From: Actinomycetota bacterium
Lineage (GTDB): Bacteria; Actinomycetota; Actinomycetes; Nanopelagicales; Nanopelagicaceae
Assembly: GCA_947488645.1 (NCBI GenBank)
Contig: CANLAC010000018.1
Span: 1-13,438, forward strand
Direction: 5' to 3'
DNA length: 13,438 bases
Both the position numbers and the translations under genes were made by a program. This document shows positions 1 to 7,398 of the stretch, one piece after another; positions within the stretch are counted from its first letter, which is position 1; every line of letters begins with the position of its first letter. A model generated the notes under the pieces. It did not search any database. It was not told the DNA's origin and saw nothing but the letters and a program-made list of their open reading frames with translations.

Positions 1-649
1 CATAGATGTCGATGTACTCCTGGCCAGACATTGCATGAATTGCATTCATAATCTGGTCGGTAACATCTCGCAGATGTTGTAAATCTGTTGAGTCACCCTC
101 AAAATACATTGGCTTGCCAAAGCTCATTCCAACTCTTTTAACATTAGGAATAACTTTTCCTGTTGGCTGAATCTTGTCGGTATTAGACATTGCAACCGGA
201 ATCACGGGCGCACCAGATTCAATTGCCAAGCGAGCAATACCTGTTCGACCCTTATATAAGCGACCATCAGGTGATCGTGTTCCCTCGGGATAGATACCAA
301 TGCAATCACCATCGGCCAATACTTTAAGTCCAGTTATCAGAGCCGCTTCACTACGTCGGCCACCTGAGCGGTCTACCGGTACTTGACCCAATGCGATGAA
401 GGTGAGCTTTTTTAATAAACCTTTTGGACCAGGTGAGGTGAAGTACTCGCTCTTGGCAAGAAAGGTAACTTTGCGCGGCACAACAAGTGGCATGAAAATT
501 GAATCACTAAAGGATAAATGGTTGGAGGCGATGATTACCGGGCCTTTTGCCGGCACATTACGAAGTCCACGGACCTTGGGACGGAAAGCGAGCATCAAGA
601 ACGGGGTAAGGAATGCTCGCAAGGTTCCGTAGGGCAGGTTGTTGAACAC
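1..649 (-). CDS. plsC: 1-acyl-sn-glycerol-3-phosphate acyltransferase (PlsC family), 3' end outside the window
   Basis: Transfers an acyl chain to lysophosphatidic acid to make phosphatidic acid, the precursor of membrane phospholipids, at the inner membrane face. I translated the minus strand: 216 codons are visible and the frame is still open at base 1, so the C-terminus is missing. Family blocks are in order: catalytic HX4D (NHLSFSD, H44 and D49), PRKVTFLAKSEYF (about 58-70), GQVPVDR (88-94), substrate-binding PEGTR (121-125) and VIPVAM (149-154). The GTG at 649-647 is chosen because an in-frame TAA lies four codons upstream and no ATG, GTG or TTG intervenes. It is probably leaderless. The gene is divergent from the small gene at 694. 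A related acyltransferase (Rv2182c) lies near fadD15 and pimB' in M. tuberculosis, from memory. Family certain; exact acyl acceptor inferred. Confidence 0.93.
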   Translation of the reverse strand, partial: MFNNLPYGTLRAFLTPFLMLAFRPKVRGLRNVPAKGPVIIASNHLSFSDSIFMPLVVPRKVTFLAKSEYFTSPGPKGLLKKLTFIALGQVPVDRSGGRRSEAALITGLKVLADGDCIGIYPEGTRSPDGRLYKGRTGIARLAIESGAPVIPVAMSNTDKIQPTGKVIPNVKRVGMSFGKPMYFEGDSTDLQHLRDVTDQIMNAIHAMSGQEYIDIY

Positions 650-655
650 GGGATT

Positions 656-684
656 AATTTAGTGGTTATTGACGACTATGACAC
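656..684 (-). promoter_or_regulatory. Candidate leaderless promoter of plsC
   Basis: Read on the minus strand, TAAATT (661-656) fits the actinobacterial TAnnnT -10 pattern and lies exactly 6 bases before the GTG start. Seventeen bases further upstream, GTGTCA (684-679) matches TTGACA at four of six positions. No Shine-Dalgarno precedes the GTG. Transcription would begin at the start codon. Confidence 0.5.
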
Positions 685-687
685 TAT
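682..687 (+). promoter_or_regulatory. Weak -10 candidate for the small gene at 694
   Basis: CACTAT lies 6 bases before the GTG at 694, the same spacing as the clearer leaderless promoters in this window. It matches TATAAT at only three positions and has no convincing -35. GAGG at 690-693 touches the start codon and is too close to act as a ribosome-binding site. Confidence 0.25.
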
Positions 688-693
688 CTGAGG

Positions 694-957
694 GTGAGTG
701 AGCCAAAAAAAGACCCTGATGATTTCGATGAAGAGGAACTTATTCGCTCTGAGTTTGAATCGATAGTCTCTGGCCTGTCCTTAGATGAATCTGCGCCCAC
801 AACCTACTTGGATGATCTTGATCGAATTGATGAGGAAAAATTTGTTCAACCCAATCCCCCACGGCAAACACCTCGCGGATTTATTGCATCAGCAAAGCGT
901 GCAATCAATCGTTGGTTAAACCGTGGCTATCACGAAGATGATGGAGCAGCGCTGTGA
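694..957 (+). CDS. Small acidic protein of unknown function
   Basis: An 87-residue protein that I do not recognise. The first half is rich in Asp and Glu (for example DPDDFDEEEL at 7-16) and looks disordered or charged-helical. The C-terminal third is basic with aromatics (RGFIASAKRAINRWLNRGY, about 61-79) and could be an amphipathic helix binding a membrane or an acidic partner. There is no signal peptide, long hydrophobic segment or cysteine pair. GTG 694 is the only sensible start. The stop overlaps the start of the Gfo/Idh oxidoreductase (GTGA at 954-957), so the two genes are probably co-translated. That coupling and ordinary codon use argue that it is a real gene. Confidence 0.72.
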   Translation: MSEPKKDPDDFDEEELIRSEFESIVSGLSLDESAPTTYLDDLDRIDEEKFVQPNPPRQTPRGFIASAKRAINRWLNRGYHEDDGAAL

Positions 958-1934
958 GTAATTTTCATTGGGGAATATTGGGACCAGGTGGAATTGCAAA
1001 AGCATTTGCAACGGATCTACAGCTACTAGATGGACATACTGTGGCTGCAGTTGGGTCACGAACACTTAAGAATGCACAAGAATTTGCAAAGACTTTTGGT
1101 GGAATCGCATACGGAAGTTATGAAGAACTTGTAGCAGATCCGACAGTTGATGCGATCTATGTCGCAACACCACATCCTGCACATAAGGACAATGTCATAG
1201 CTGCGCTTAACGCAGGTAAACCAGTTTTGTGTGAAAAACCATTTGCCGTTAATGCTCAAGAGGCGCAAGAAATGGTTGCTGCAGCGCAGCAGAATAACGT
1301 TGCACTGATGGAGGCAATGTGGGCTCGCTTCTTGCCGCACTATGCACAGGTACGGGAAATTATCGCAAGTGGGGTTTTAGGGAAGATTCTCACAGTTCAA
1401 GCAGATCATGGTCAGCGATTAGCTGATCAAAACATTCCACGTTTGGTTGACCCTTCACTTGCAGGTGGCGCATTACTAGATCTTGGAATTTATCCTGTCT
1501 CCTTTGCACACATGGTTTTGGGCAATCCCACGAAAATTACTGCAAGTGGCGTTCTTACCGACAAAGGTGTTGATGCCCAAACATCAATGATTTTTGACTA
1601 TGCAGATGGAGCACAAGCAATATTGAATACGACGATGATCGAGCAAACCCCATGCCGCGCGGTGGTTGCCGGTGTAAACGGGTGGTTAGAAATAGATCGA
1701 GTCTTCTATAGCCCAACAAGTATGCGGGTCACCTTATTTGATGGCTCGGTAACAGAGTATCCACATACATACACCGGTCATGGGCTGCGCGAACAGGCTG
1801 AAGCTTTTAAAAAGCTAGTTCAATCAGGACAAACCCAATCAGAGATTTTGAATTGGAAAGACACTGTCGACATCATGCAAACCTTAGATTCCGTGCGTGC
1901 TCAAATTGGGTTGCGCTATCCCTTTGAAGATTAA
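954..1934 (+). CDS. Gfo/Idh/MocA oxidoreductase, dihydrodiol dehydrogenase-like
   Basis: An NAD(P)-dependent sugar or diol dehydrogenase of 326 residues, the usual family length. The N-terminal Rossmann fold shows GILGPGGIA (7-15). The CEKP motif at 93-96 carries the family's catalytic Lys95. The C-terminal domain has MEAMWARFLP (119-128) and GGALLDLGIYPVSF (171-184) with D176 and Y180. These blocks are typical of the branch holding dimeric dihydrodiol dehydrogenase and NADP-dependent D-xylose dehydrogenase, in which the equivalent Asp and Tyr lie near the active site. The natural substrate is probably a sugar, but this cannot be read from sequence. It starts with GTG inside the stop of the preceding small gene. 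Its TAA shares four bases (TTAA, 1931-1934) with the stop of the convergent ROK kinase gene, so no intergenic terminator is possible there. Confidence 0.92.
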   Translation: MSNFHWGILGPGGIAKAFATDLQLLDGHTVAAVGSRTLKNAQEFAKTFGGIAYGSYEELVADPTVDAIYVATPHPAHKDNVIAALNAGKPVLCEKPFAVNAQEAQEMVAAAQQNNVALMEAMWARFLPHYAQVREIIASGVLGKILTVQADHGQRLADQNIPRLVDPSLAGGALLDLGIYPVSFAHMVLGNPTKITASGVLTDKGVDAQTSMIFDYADGAQAILNTTMIEQTPCRAVVAGVNGWLEIDRVFYSPTSMRVTLFDGSVTEYPHTYTGHGLREQAEAFKKLVQSGQTQSEILNWKDTVDIMQTLDSVRAQIGLRYPFED

Positions 1935-2875
1935 ACTCTAGCTAAATCTGCAACACCAACAAGGCCTGCTTCATTACCTAGTTCAGCGGCGATCAAAGTT
2001 GGATAAGGGTGCTTTCCTGCAAATGGCATTGTCCGTTCGAGTGATTCACGGGTTGATTTCAACAAAATTTCGCCTGCTTCAATTACTCCCCCACCGATAA
2101 CAACACATTCTGGATCTAACAAAACCGATAAGGAGGCAATACCAGCGCCAAGCCATTGGCCTGTTGTATTAAAGGCAGCAAGTGCAACAGGATCACCGTC
2201 ACGGGCAGCATCTGTTATTGCTTTGCCGGTTAATCCAGCAATAGTCCCGTCACCACGAGATAAAAGGTTGCGCGCTATTTCAGGGCTTGCACTAATTGCT
2301 TCACGCGCATGACGCAATAGTGCATTTCCTGATGCGTATTGCTCGAAACATCCACGTGCTCCACAACCACATAGATGGCCGTCAGGCACAACACGCAAGT
2401 GTCCAAACTCAGCCGCGATTCCAAATGCACCTCGGTATAAGTCACCGTTAACAACAATTCCTCCACCAATACCAGTACCAACCGTGAGCATCATCATGTG
2501 GTTGTGATTCCGGCCTGCTCCAAATTTTGCTTCACCCCATGCAGCTGCGTTTGCATCATTTTCAATAACAACAGGCAACCCAATCAATACGGTTAACTCT
2601 GTATCTAAATTAACGCCATTCCAGTCAGCAATATTTGGTGTTGCAAGCATTGTCTTTCGATCCGATGAAACAAATCCTGCTGCAGATACGCCAATAGATG
2701 TGACAGCAAATTGAGCCATGAGTTCAAGTGCTGTGTCAGCAATCGTTTGAGTTAAAGCTTGACCACCTTGGCGAGGAGTGTCTTTGCGGGCGGTTGCAAG
2801 AATCTTGCCGCTTTCATCAACAACACCACCTAGAACCTTGGTTCCACCTACATCGATACCAATTGCATACGACAT
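1931..2875 (-). CDS. glk: ROK-family glucokinase
   Basis: ATP-dependent phosphorylation of glucose, or a related hexose, to the 6-phosphate in the cytoplasm. The 314 residues match actinobacterial GlkA-type kinases. The phosphate-binding DVGGTK is at 8-13, the catalytic ENDANAAA at 105-112 (D107 the likely base) and GTGIGGG at 133-139. The ROK signature EFGH (156-159) is followed by the zinc site CGCGARGCFE (169-178), with ligands likely H159, C169, C171 and C176. No N-terminal helix-turn-helix is present, so this is a kinase and not a ROK repressor. ATG 2875 follows the SRPBCC stop by 5 bases. AGAGGG within the end of that gene supplies a ribosome-binding site about 10 bases upstream. ROK kinases also include N-acetylglucosamine and mannose kinases; glucose is the best guess. 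Confidence 0.92.
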   Translation of the reverse strand: MSYAIGIDVGGTKVLGGVVDESGKILATARKDTPRQGGQALTQTIADTALELMAQFAVTSIGVSAAGFVSSDRKTMLATPNIADWNGVNLDTELTVLIGLPVVIENDANAAAWGEAKFGAGRNHNHMMMLTVGTGIGGGIVVNGDLYRGAFGIAAEFGHLRVVPDGHLCGCGARGCFEQYASGNALLRHAREAISASPEIARNLLSRGDGTIAGLTGKAITDAARDGDPVALAAFNTTGQWLGAGIASLSVLLDPECVVIGGGVIEAGEILLKSTRESLERTMPFAGKHPYPTLIAAELGNEAGLVGVADLARV

Positions 2876-2880
2876 AAGAA

Positions 2881-3318
2881 CTATCCCTCTAGATGAGTTT
2901 TGAGTTGTGACAACGCTGCATCAATCGTTGCCTTCTCTGCTTTCTGTCGCATCATTGCGGGAATTGGCATAGATAGTGAAACTTCTAATTCATATGTGAC
3001 TTCAGTTGTGTCTTCATCAATACTCTTGAAAGAGTAAATTCCATCCATGCCCGTTAAAAGATCTGCCTCATCTAATGAGAAGCTCAGCTTGCTCGGCGCA
3101 CCGCTCCAGTCGTAATCCAAAGTGGGACGATCTTTCATCATGCCGGCATCGATACTCATCTTTACCTTGGTGATTCGCCCCTGATCATCGCGGGCAATCG
3201 CTTCGGCTGATTTAATCTGAGTCGACCAATCGGGGTACTTGTCCAAGGCAAAAAGCGCCTCCTGAACCGCCTTGATTGGGGCATCGATACTTATCGTGGA
3301 TTTGCTGAATTCGGCCAT
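2881..3318 (-). CDS. SRPBCC (START/Bet v1-like) lipid-binding family protein
   Basis: A 145-residue protein of the polyketide cyclase/dehydrase SRPBCC fold, which forms a hydrophobic pocket. The fold is suggested by an opening strand (FSKSTISIDAP, 4-14), a helix (KAVQEALFAL), the typical KYPDWSTQI turn (about 27-35), a run of alternating strands (KVKMSIDAG, YDWSGAP, EVTYELEVSLSM) and a long amphipathic C-terminal helix. No enzymatic residue can be assigned, and such proteins are often lipid or hydrophobic ligand carriers. It is first in a two-gene unit with the ROK kinase and divergent from fadD. A protein of this family (TB16.3, Rv2185c) lies close to fadD15 in M. tuberculosis, from memory, so a lipid-related role is plausible but unproved. 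ATG 3318 follows a leaderless-type promoter. Confidence 0.82.
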   Translation of the reverse strand: MAEFSKSTISIDAPIKAVQEALFALDKYPDWSTQIKSAEAIARDDQGRITKVKMSIDAGMMKDRPTLDYDWSGAPSKLSFSLDEADLLTGMDGIYSFKSIDEDTTEVTYELEVSLSMPIPAMMRQKAEKATIDAALSQLKTHLEG

Positions 3319-3319
3319 G

Positions 3320-3332
3320 GCGCAAGGTTACC
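3320..3332 (-). repeat. Promoter-associated 13-mer, copy 1 (second copy at 10008-10020)
   Basis: GGTAACCTTGCGC, read on the minus strand, occurs one base before ATGGC at the SRPBCC gene and again one base before ATGGC at the EamA gene. It contains the TAACCT -10. The NlpC/P60 promoter has a related form, TAGCCTTGTGC. It may be a preferred -10/initiation sequence and not a dispersed repeat. Confidence 0.6.
3325..3330 (-). promoter_or_regulatory. -10 of the leaderless promoter for the SRPBCC/ROK unit
   Basis: On the minus strand TAACCT (3330-3325) is followed by six bases (TGCGCC) and then the ATG at 3318. No Shine-Dalgarno is present and no good -35 was found. The surrounding 13 bases recur exactly before the EamA gene. 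Confidence 0.55.
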
Positions 3333-3335
3333 CTC

Positions 3336-3365
3336 TTTACCTTTCCACTTCGCTCACGCTAGCGT
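3336..3365 (+). promoter_or_regulatory. Leaderless promoter of fadD
   Basis: TAGCGT (3360-3365) is followed by six bases (TCGCCC) and the ATG at 3372. TTTACC (3336-3341) is a possible -35, matching TTGACA at four positions with an 18-base spacer. No Shine-Dalgarno is visible. The -10 overlaps the perfect palindrome at 3356-3365. Confidence 0.5.
3356..3365. promoter_or_regulatory. Perfect 10-bp palindrome over the fadD -10
   Basis: ACGCTAGCGT is its own reverse complement and covers the -10 hexamer of fadD, in the 53-bp divergent gap shared with the SRPBCC gene. A dimeric repressor there would block fadD initiation. A 10-bp palindrome can arise by chance, so this is only a candidate operator. 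Confidence 0.3.
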
Positions 3366-3371
3366 TCGCCC

Positions 3372-5162
3372 ATGAATCAAATCTCAATCCCTCCGCTAGT
3401 TCCTGCTGCTACAGCTGGAAATCTCACTAATCTGATTGCTGAACGTGCCTGGTTTGAACCAGAGCGCATCACCATGTCCCGCCCATTGGGCGAAGGATGG
3501 CAACCCGTAACCGCCCGCGAAGTTGATGAAGAGGTTCGCGCAACTGCTAAAGGTTTAATAGCCGCCGGAATTCAAATTGGTGACCGCGTCGCAATCATGG
3601 CGCGTACACGCTATGAATGGACGATTTTGGATTTTGCTACGTGGTATGCAGGTGGAGTTGTCGTGCCAATCTATGACACCTCATCTGCTGAACAAATTGA
3701 TTGGATTCTCAACGACTCACATTCAGTTGCGATCATTGTTGAAACCCCAGCTCTTCGCGATCTAGTTCAAACCGTGATTCCTTCCCATACTCGCAATGTG
3801 TGGACTATGACCGATGATGTGTTGTCAATCTTGCGCGAGGCCGGTAAAAATATTGGTGATGATGAAATTGAGCGCCGCCGTAATGCCGTTACTCCCGCAT
3901 CACTTGCAACTTTGATTTACACATCAGGAACAACTGGAAAGCCAAAGGGTGTGCAGTTAACACATGCTAATTTCCTTTCAGAGACCGGAAACGTTGCACA
4001 AGGCGCAAGTGAACTCTTCTTAAAGCCTGGTGGATCAACACTGCTCTTCCTTCCAGTGGCTCACGTATTTGGACGCATGGTTCAAATCGGAGCAATCGCA
4101 TCAGGTCTACACATGGCACATTGCAGCGATCCTGCAACACGCTTACCGATGGACCTAGCCTCATTTAAACCAACATTCGTTTTAGCTGTTCCTCGTATTT
4201 TTGAAAAGATCTATAACGGTGCAGAAGCTCGCGCTGAGGCCGCCGGTAAGGGAAAGATTTTCAAAAAGGCTGCTGATGTTGCAATCGCATACTCAGAAGC
4301 ACTTGATAAGAAGGGCATGTCACCAGTTCTCAAATTTAAGCACGCAATCTTTGACAAGCTGGTCTATAGCAAGCTTCGCGCAGGAATGGGCGGAAATGTA
4401 GAGGCAGCGATTTCAGGAGGAGCACCTCTTGGTGTGCGCCTCGGACACTTCTATCGCGGTGCCGGCGTAACAATTCTTGAAGGGTACGGTTTAACGGAAA
4501 CAACAGCCGGTGCAACTCTTAACTTGATTGGTGCACACCGTGTTGGTTCTGTTGGCAAGCCAATTCCTGGTACCTCAGTCAAGATTGCAGATGATGGAGA
4601 AGTTCTTCTTCGTGGACCAATCGTTATGCAGGGGTACTGGCAAAACGATGCGGCAAATTCAGAGGTCTTTGATGGTGAACGTTGGTTTATGTCCGGTGAC
4701 CTCGGCAAACTAGATGAAGATGGATTCTTATACATCGTTGGACGCAAGAAGGAAATAATTGTGACCGCTGGTGGAAAGAATGTTGCACCAGCAGTTCTAG
4801 AAGATCGCCTGCGCGCACATCCATTGGTTAGCCAGTGCATGGTTGTCGGCGATAACCAACCGTTCATTGCCGCACTTGTAACTATCGATCCAGATGCACT
4901 TAAGGCATGGGTTGTAAATAACAAGAAGGATGGCGCATCGATTAATGATTTGATCAATGATCCTGATTTGATTGCTGTTGTTCAAACAGCAGTTGATGAA
5001 GCAAATAAGGCTGTGAGTAAAGCTGAATCAATTCGTAAGTTCACGATTCTTCCTGTGGACTTCACAATTGCAGGCGGTCATCTGACTGCAAAACTCTCGG
5101 TTAAGCGCCATGTCGTTGCAAAGGAGTTTGCGCAAGAAATCGATGCACTATTTTCTAAATGA
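3372..5162 (+). CDS. fadD15: Long-chain fatty acid-CoA ligase, FadD15 type
   Basis: Activates fatty acids to acyl-CoA through an acyl-adenylate, feeding beta-oxidation or lipid synthesis. The protein is 596 residues, the usual length of the bacterial/plant-type AMP-forming long-chain family. Adenylation motifs are in order: the P-loop YTSGTTGKPKG (183-193), LPVAHVFGR (228-236), the SGGAPLG turn (348-354), GYGLTETT (371-378), the ribose-binding SGDLG (441-445) and the fatty-acid signature/hinge GRKKEIIVTAGGKN (457-470). The C-terminal LTAKLSVKR carries the candidate catalytic lysine. No signal peptide is present; cytoplasmic or peripheral to the membrane. The final codons overlap the histidine kinase start (ATGA, 5159-5162). 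The gene sits between the SRPBCC and pimB genes, as fadD15 does in M. tuberculosis (from memory). Chain-length preference is not readable. Confidence 0.95.
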   Translation: MNQISIPPLVPAATAGNLTNLIAERAWFEPERITMSRPLGEGWQPVTAREVDEEVRATAKGLIAAGIQIGDRVAIMARTRYEWTILDFATWYAGGVVVPIYDTSSAEQIDWILNDSHSVAIIVETPALRDLVQTVIPSHTRNVWTMTDDVLSILREAGKNIGDDEIERRRNAVTPASLATLIYTSGTTGKPKGVQLTHANFLSETGNVAQGASELFLKPGGSTLLFLPVAHVFGRMVQIGAIASGLHMAHCSDPATRLPMDLASFKPTFVLAVPRIFEKIYNGAEARAEAAGKGKIFKKAADVAIAYSEALDKKGMSPVLKFKHAIFDKLVYSKLRAGMGGNVEAAISGGAPLGVRLGHFYRGAGVTILEGYGLTETTAGATLNLIGAHRVGSVGKPIPGTSVKIADDGEVLLRGPIVMQGYWQNDAANSEVFDGERWFMSGDLGKLDEDGFLYIVGRKKEIIVTAGGKNVAPAVLEDRLRAHPLVSQCMVVGDNQPFIAALVTIDPDALKAWVVNNKKDGASINDLINDPDLIAVVQTAVDEANKAVSKAESIRKFTILPVDFTIAGGHLTAKLSVKRHVVAKEFAQEIDALFSK

Positions 5163-5632
5163 ACGATAGGCGGGTAATACTCGCTCAAGAACTTCATGAT
5201 GGAATCGCCCAGGACCTTGTTGGCCTGGGCTTTTCCATTGATTCACTGATTTCTTCCATGCAAGATCTGCAAGCAAAAGAATCACTGCGCCAGGTGAGAT
5301 TTGCGATAACTGAATTAATCAACAAAGTTAGATTAGAAATTCACCAACTCCGCACAGCCTCTGACTTAATCCCTGAGGGCGAGAAGAAGGATTTCACCTA
5401 TGAACTATTGAGAGTTCTCTCTGAAATTCTTCGCAATGTTTCAGAGCACGCACATGCCTCTCATCTATCTATTCAGATTACGGATAACGGCATTGGCGGC
5501 GCACACAGCAAAGAGGGCAGCTTCGGTCTTGTTGGAGTACAAGAGCGAATAGCCGGTATAGGTGGGGATATCGCTATTGACTCCAGCCAACTAGGGACAA
5601 AAATAAGTATTGAGCTGCCTTTGGAAAGGTAA
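5159..5632 (+). CDS. Minimal NarL-family histidine kinase without a sensor domain
   Basis: Phosphodonor for the response regulator encoded 2 bases downstream. Only 157 residues long, with no membrane segment, PAS or GAF domain. The HisKA_3 dimerisation helix begins at once with the H-box ELHDGIAQDL (11-20; H13 is the phosphorylated residue). It continues to VRLEIHQLR (57-65). The HATPase_c part has an N-box EILRNVSEHA (89-98, N93), G1 DNGIGG (109-114) and G2 GSFGLVGVQER (120-130). It is unusually short. Only about 28 residues separate LHQLR-like text from N93, and 16 separate N93 from D109, against about 27 for the latter in NarX as I recall it. A beta hairpin seems to be missing. The start ATG overlaps the fadD stop, so it is translationally coupled to the acyl-CoA ligase. 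It could be a true cytoplasmic kinase, a partner of another sensor, or a degenerating one. Confidence 0.88.
   Translation: MNDRRVILAQELHDGIAQDLVGLGFSIDSLISSMQDLQAKESLRQVRFAITELINKVRLEIHQLRTASDLIPEGEKKDFTYELLRVLSEILRNVSEHAHASHLSIQITDNGIGGAHSKEGSFGLVGVQERIAGIGGDIAIDSSQLGTKISIELPLER
5623..5629 (+). promoter_or_regulatory. Ribosome-binding site of the response regulator
   Basis: GGAAAGG lies 5 bases before ATG 5635, inside the last codons of the kinase gene. It is one of the few clear Shine-Dalgarno sequences in the window and fits an internal operon gene, unlike the leaderless first genes. Confidence 0.6.
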
Positions 5633-5634
5633 TA

Positions 5635-6231
5635 ATGAAAGTATTGATTGTTGATGACCATGCCGTTGTGCGCCACGGATTGAAATCGGCAATTGAGTCA
5701 CAGGGTTATAAAGTCGTTGCAGAAGCTGGATCAATCAATGAAGCTCAAGCATTCATGGCGCAAACAAACCCAGATGCAATTATTGTTGACATAAATCTGC
5801 CAGATGGTTCCGGCTTTGATTTAGTTACCTGGTCTCGAAAAGTCTCCCCCACAACTGCAATAGTCGTACTCACATTAAATGAGGGAGAAGAGTATGTGCG
5901 GGCTGCAAGGAGTGCTGGAGCCAATGCATTCATTGTTAAGAGCGCTCCCCTATCTGATCTGATTGCAGCCCTTGATTTTGCGATATCTAGTCCAACCTCA
6001 TTTAGTAGCAAACAGATATCTAGTTCGGATATGGATTCTGGACTCAGCGCTCGAGAAATAGATGTTTTGCACTCAATTAGTCATGGTTTAAGTAACGCTG
6101 CGATTGCCACAAATCTCTACATTTCAGTCTCTACCGTAAAGACCCACGTCTCATCTATTTTGCGTAAATTAGATGCTGATAACCGTGTTCAGGCTTTAAC
6201 TATTGCCCGTGAACGTGGATTACTTGTTTAA
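5635..6231 (+). CDS. NarL/FixJ (LuxR-type) response regulator
   Basis: DNA-binding output of the two-component pair. The receiver domain (1 to about 120) has the acidic pair D7-D8, phospho-acceptor D52 in VDINLPDGSG, T80 and K102, so it should be phosphorylatable. After a linker, the LuxR-type HTH spans about 136-198 (GLSAREIDVLHSISHGLSNA, then ISVSTVKTHVSSILRKL). At 198 residues it is a little shorter than the usual 205-220. It lies 2 bases after the kinase gene and probably shares its transcript with fadD. Target genes are unknown; autoregulation of the fadD promoter would be typical. Its last 12 bases overlap the convergent pimB end (6220-6231). Confidence 0.94.
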   Translation: MKVLIVDDHAVVRHGLKSAIESQGYKVVAEAGSINEAQAFMAQTNPDAIIVDINLPDGSGFDLVTWSRKVSPTTAIVVLTLNEGEEYVRAARSAGANAFIVKSAPLSDLIAALDFAISSPTSFSSKQISSSDMDSGLSAREIDVLHSISHGLSNAAIATNLYISVSTVKTHVSSILRKLDADNRVQALTIARERGLLV

Positions 6232-7398
6232 CACATCCTCAAAATCTTTAGACCAAATTTCCCAACGCCAATTATCAATGATCCATTGACGCCCAGCGAT
6301 ACCCATCTTTTGTGACGACTCAACATTACTCAGTAGCTCAATCGCAGCTGTTGCAATCTGCTTATTGTCTGTCCCATCAACAACCAAGCCTGTTGTGTTC
6401 TGCACAACAGCATCTGGTGCCCCACCTGAATTACCGGCCAATACTGGCAACCCGCACGCACTAGCTTCAAGATAGACGATGCCAAGACCTTCTACTTCAA
6501 GACCCATCAGTCGTGAGCGACTTGGCATTGCAAAGATATCTCCAGCACAAATGTAGGTTGGCAGATCGTTGTATTGAATTCTGCCTATGAAAGTAATTGA
6601 TCTCTCAAGTTTGTGTTCAATGACTAACTTTTGTAGGTGCTTTCTGTATGGTCCTTCGCCGACCAATAGAAGATGTGCTGATGGAATACTTTTTAAAATC
6701 TCAGGCATGGCCTCAATTAAATGATCTTGGCCCTTGCGATGAACTAAGCGCCCAACAGAGACAATTACTTTCTTCTCTGACAATCCCAATGATTGTCGAA
6801 GTGCTGTCGCATCGGTTGGGATGAAATGCTTGATATCAATTCCAGGGGCGATTTTCACCATGGAGTGTTGTGCTTTGACAGTTAGCCCCTTTGAAATGGC
6901 GTTACGAGTGAACTCTCCCAGATATGTGAGTACATCGACAGTTGAACCAATTCGGCGTAGTAAAAGATTGAATGGAAAGACTTTTGCCCACCACACTTCA
7001 TGTCCATGTGTGAGTGCGACAGTACGAACAACTCCAGCTCGCTTCATTCCAGCAGATAACAGACCCAAGGGCGCTGCAGCACCGAAAGCTGCTGTTCTAA
7101 TTCCTTCCTTACGGATTATTTGCTTTAGGTGCCCGGCAACTCTTGGAGTTGGCAAAAGAATCCTTGCTCGATCTCGAACCACACGAACTCCATAATTACT
7201 CAGCCAATTAGCATCATATTGTTCTGAATTTTCTTGCGAGGATGTGTAAACAATGGTTTGACCAAATGGGCGACGCTCAATTAATCCAATGATGAAAGTC
7301 TCTATGCCGCCGGCTCGTGGACCAAAGTCATTGGTGACAAACAGAACGGGATTAGAAACGGCGGGCTCCAACCAAAGGTTTCCTGCCGAGTGAGCCAC
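6220..7398 (-). CDS. pimB: GDP-mannose-dependent phosphatidylinositol monomannoside mannosyltransferase (PimB' type, GT4)
   Basis: Adds the second mannose, from GDP-mannose, to phosphatidylinositol mannoside at the cytoplasmic membrane face. This is an early step toward PIM and lipomannan-like glycolipids. GT-B features: N-terminal VTNDFGPRAGGIETF (21-35) with the acceptor-side glycine loop, FGAAAPLGLL (105-114), THGHE (130-134), VGRLVHRKGQD (215-225) and the donor site EVEGLGIVYLEASACG (301-316). E303 and E311 form the EX7E pair, followed by GNSGGAPDAV (322-331). Blocks such as FGAAAPL, THGHEV, MGLEVEGLGIV and NSGGAPDAV are as I recall them in M. tuberculosis PimB' (Rv2188c). The start is uncertain. 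GTG 7398 overlaps the NlpC/P60 gene by 47 bases. TTG 7371 overlaps by 20 and has AGGAAA at a better distance, giving 383 residues. It is second in a unit with the NlpC/P60 gene. Confidence 0.9.
   Translation of the reverse strand: MAHSAGNLWLEPAVSNPVLFVTNDFGPRAGGIETFIIGLIERRPFGQTIVYTSSQENSEQYDANWLSNYGVRVVRDRARILLPTPRVAGHLKQIIRKEGIRTAAFGAAAPLGLLSAGMKRAGVVRTVALTHGHEVWWAKVFPFNLLLRRIGSTVDVLTYLGEFTRNAISKGLTVKAQHSMVKIAPGIDIKHFIPTDATALRQSLGLSEKKVIVSVGRLVHRKGQDHLIEAMPEILKSIPSAHLLLVGEGPYRKHLQKLVIEHKLERSITFIGRIQYNDLPTYICAGDIFAMPSRSRLMGLEVEGLGIVYLEASACGLPVLAGNSGGAPDAVVQNTTGLVVDGTDNKQIATAAIELLSNVESSQKMGIAGRQWIIDNWRWEIWSKDFEDVLNK

Noticed and set aside
396..632. 78-codon plus-strand frame opposite plsC
   Set aside because: The minus strand here encodes all PlsC catalytic motifs; the plus frame has no family resemblance.
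4451..4957. 168-codon open frame on the minus strand inside fadD
   Set aside because: It is antisense to conserved adenylation motifs of fadD, shows no recognisable domain and has no start signal; a codon-bias shadow.
6821..7195. 124-codon open frame on the plus strand inside pimB
   Set aside because: Antisense to conserved GT4 motifs, Cys/Pro/Arg-rich composition unlike the other proteins, no ribosome-binding site or promoter.
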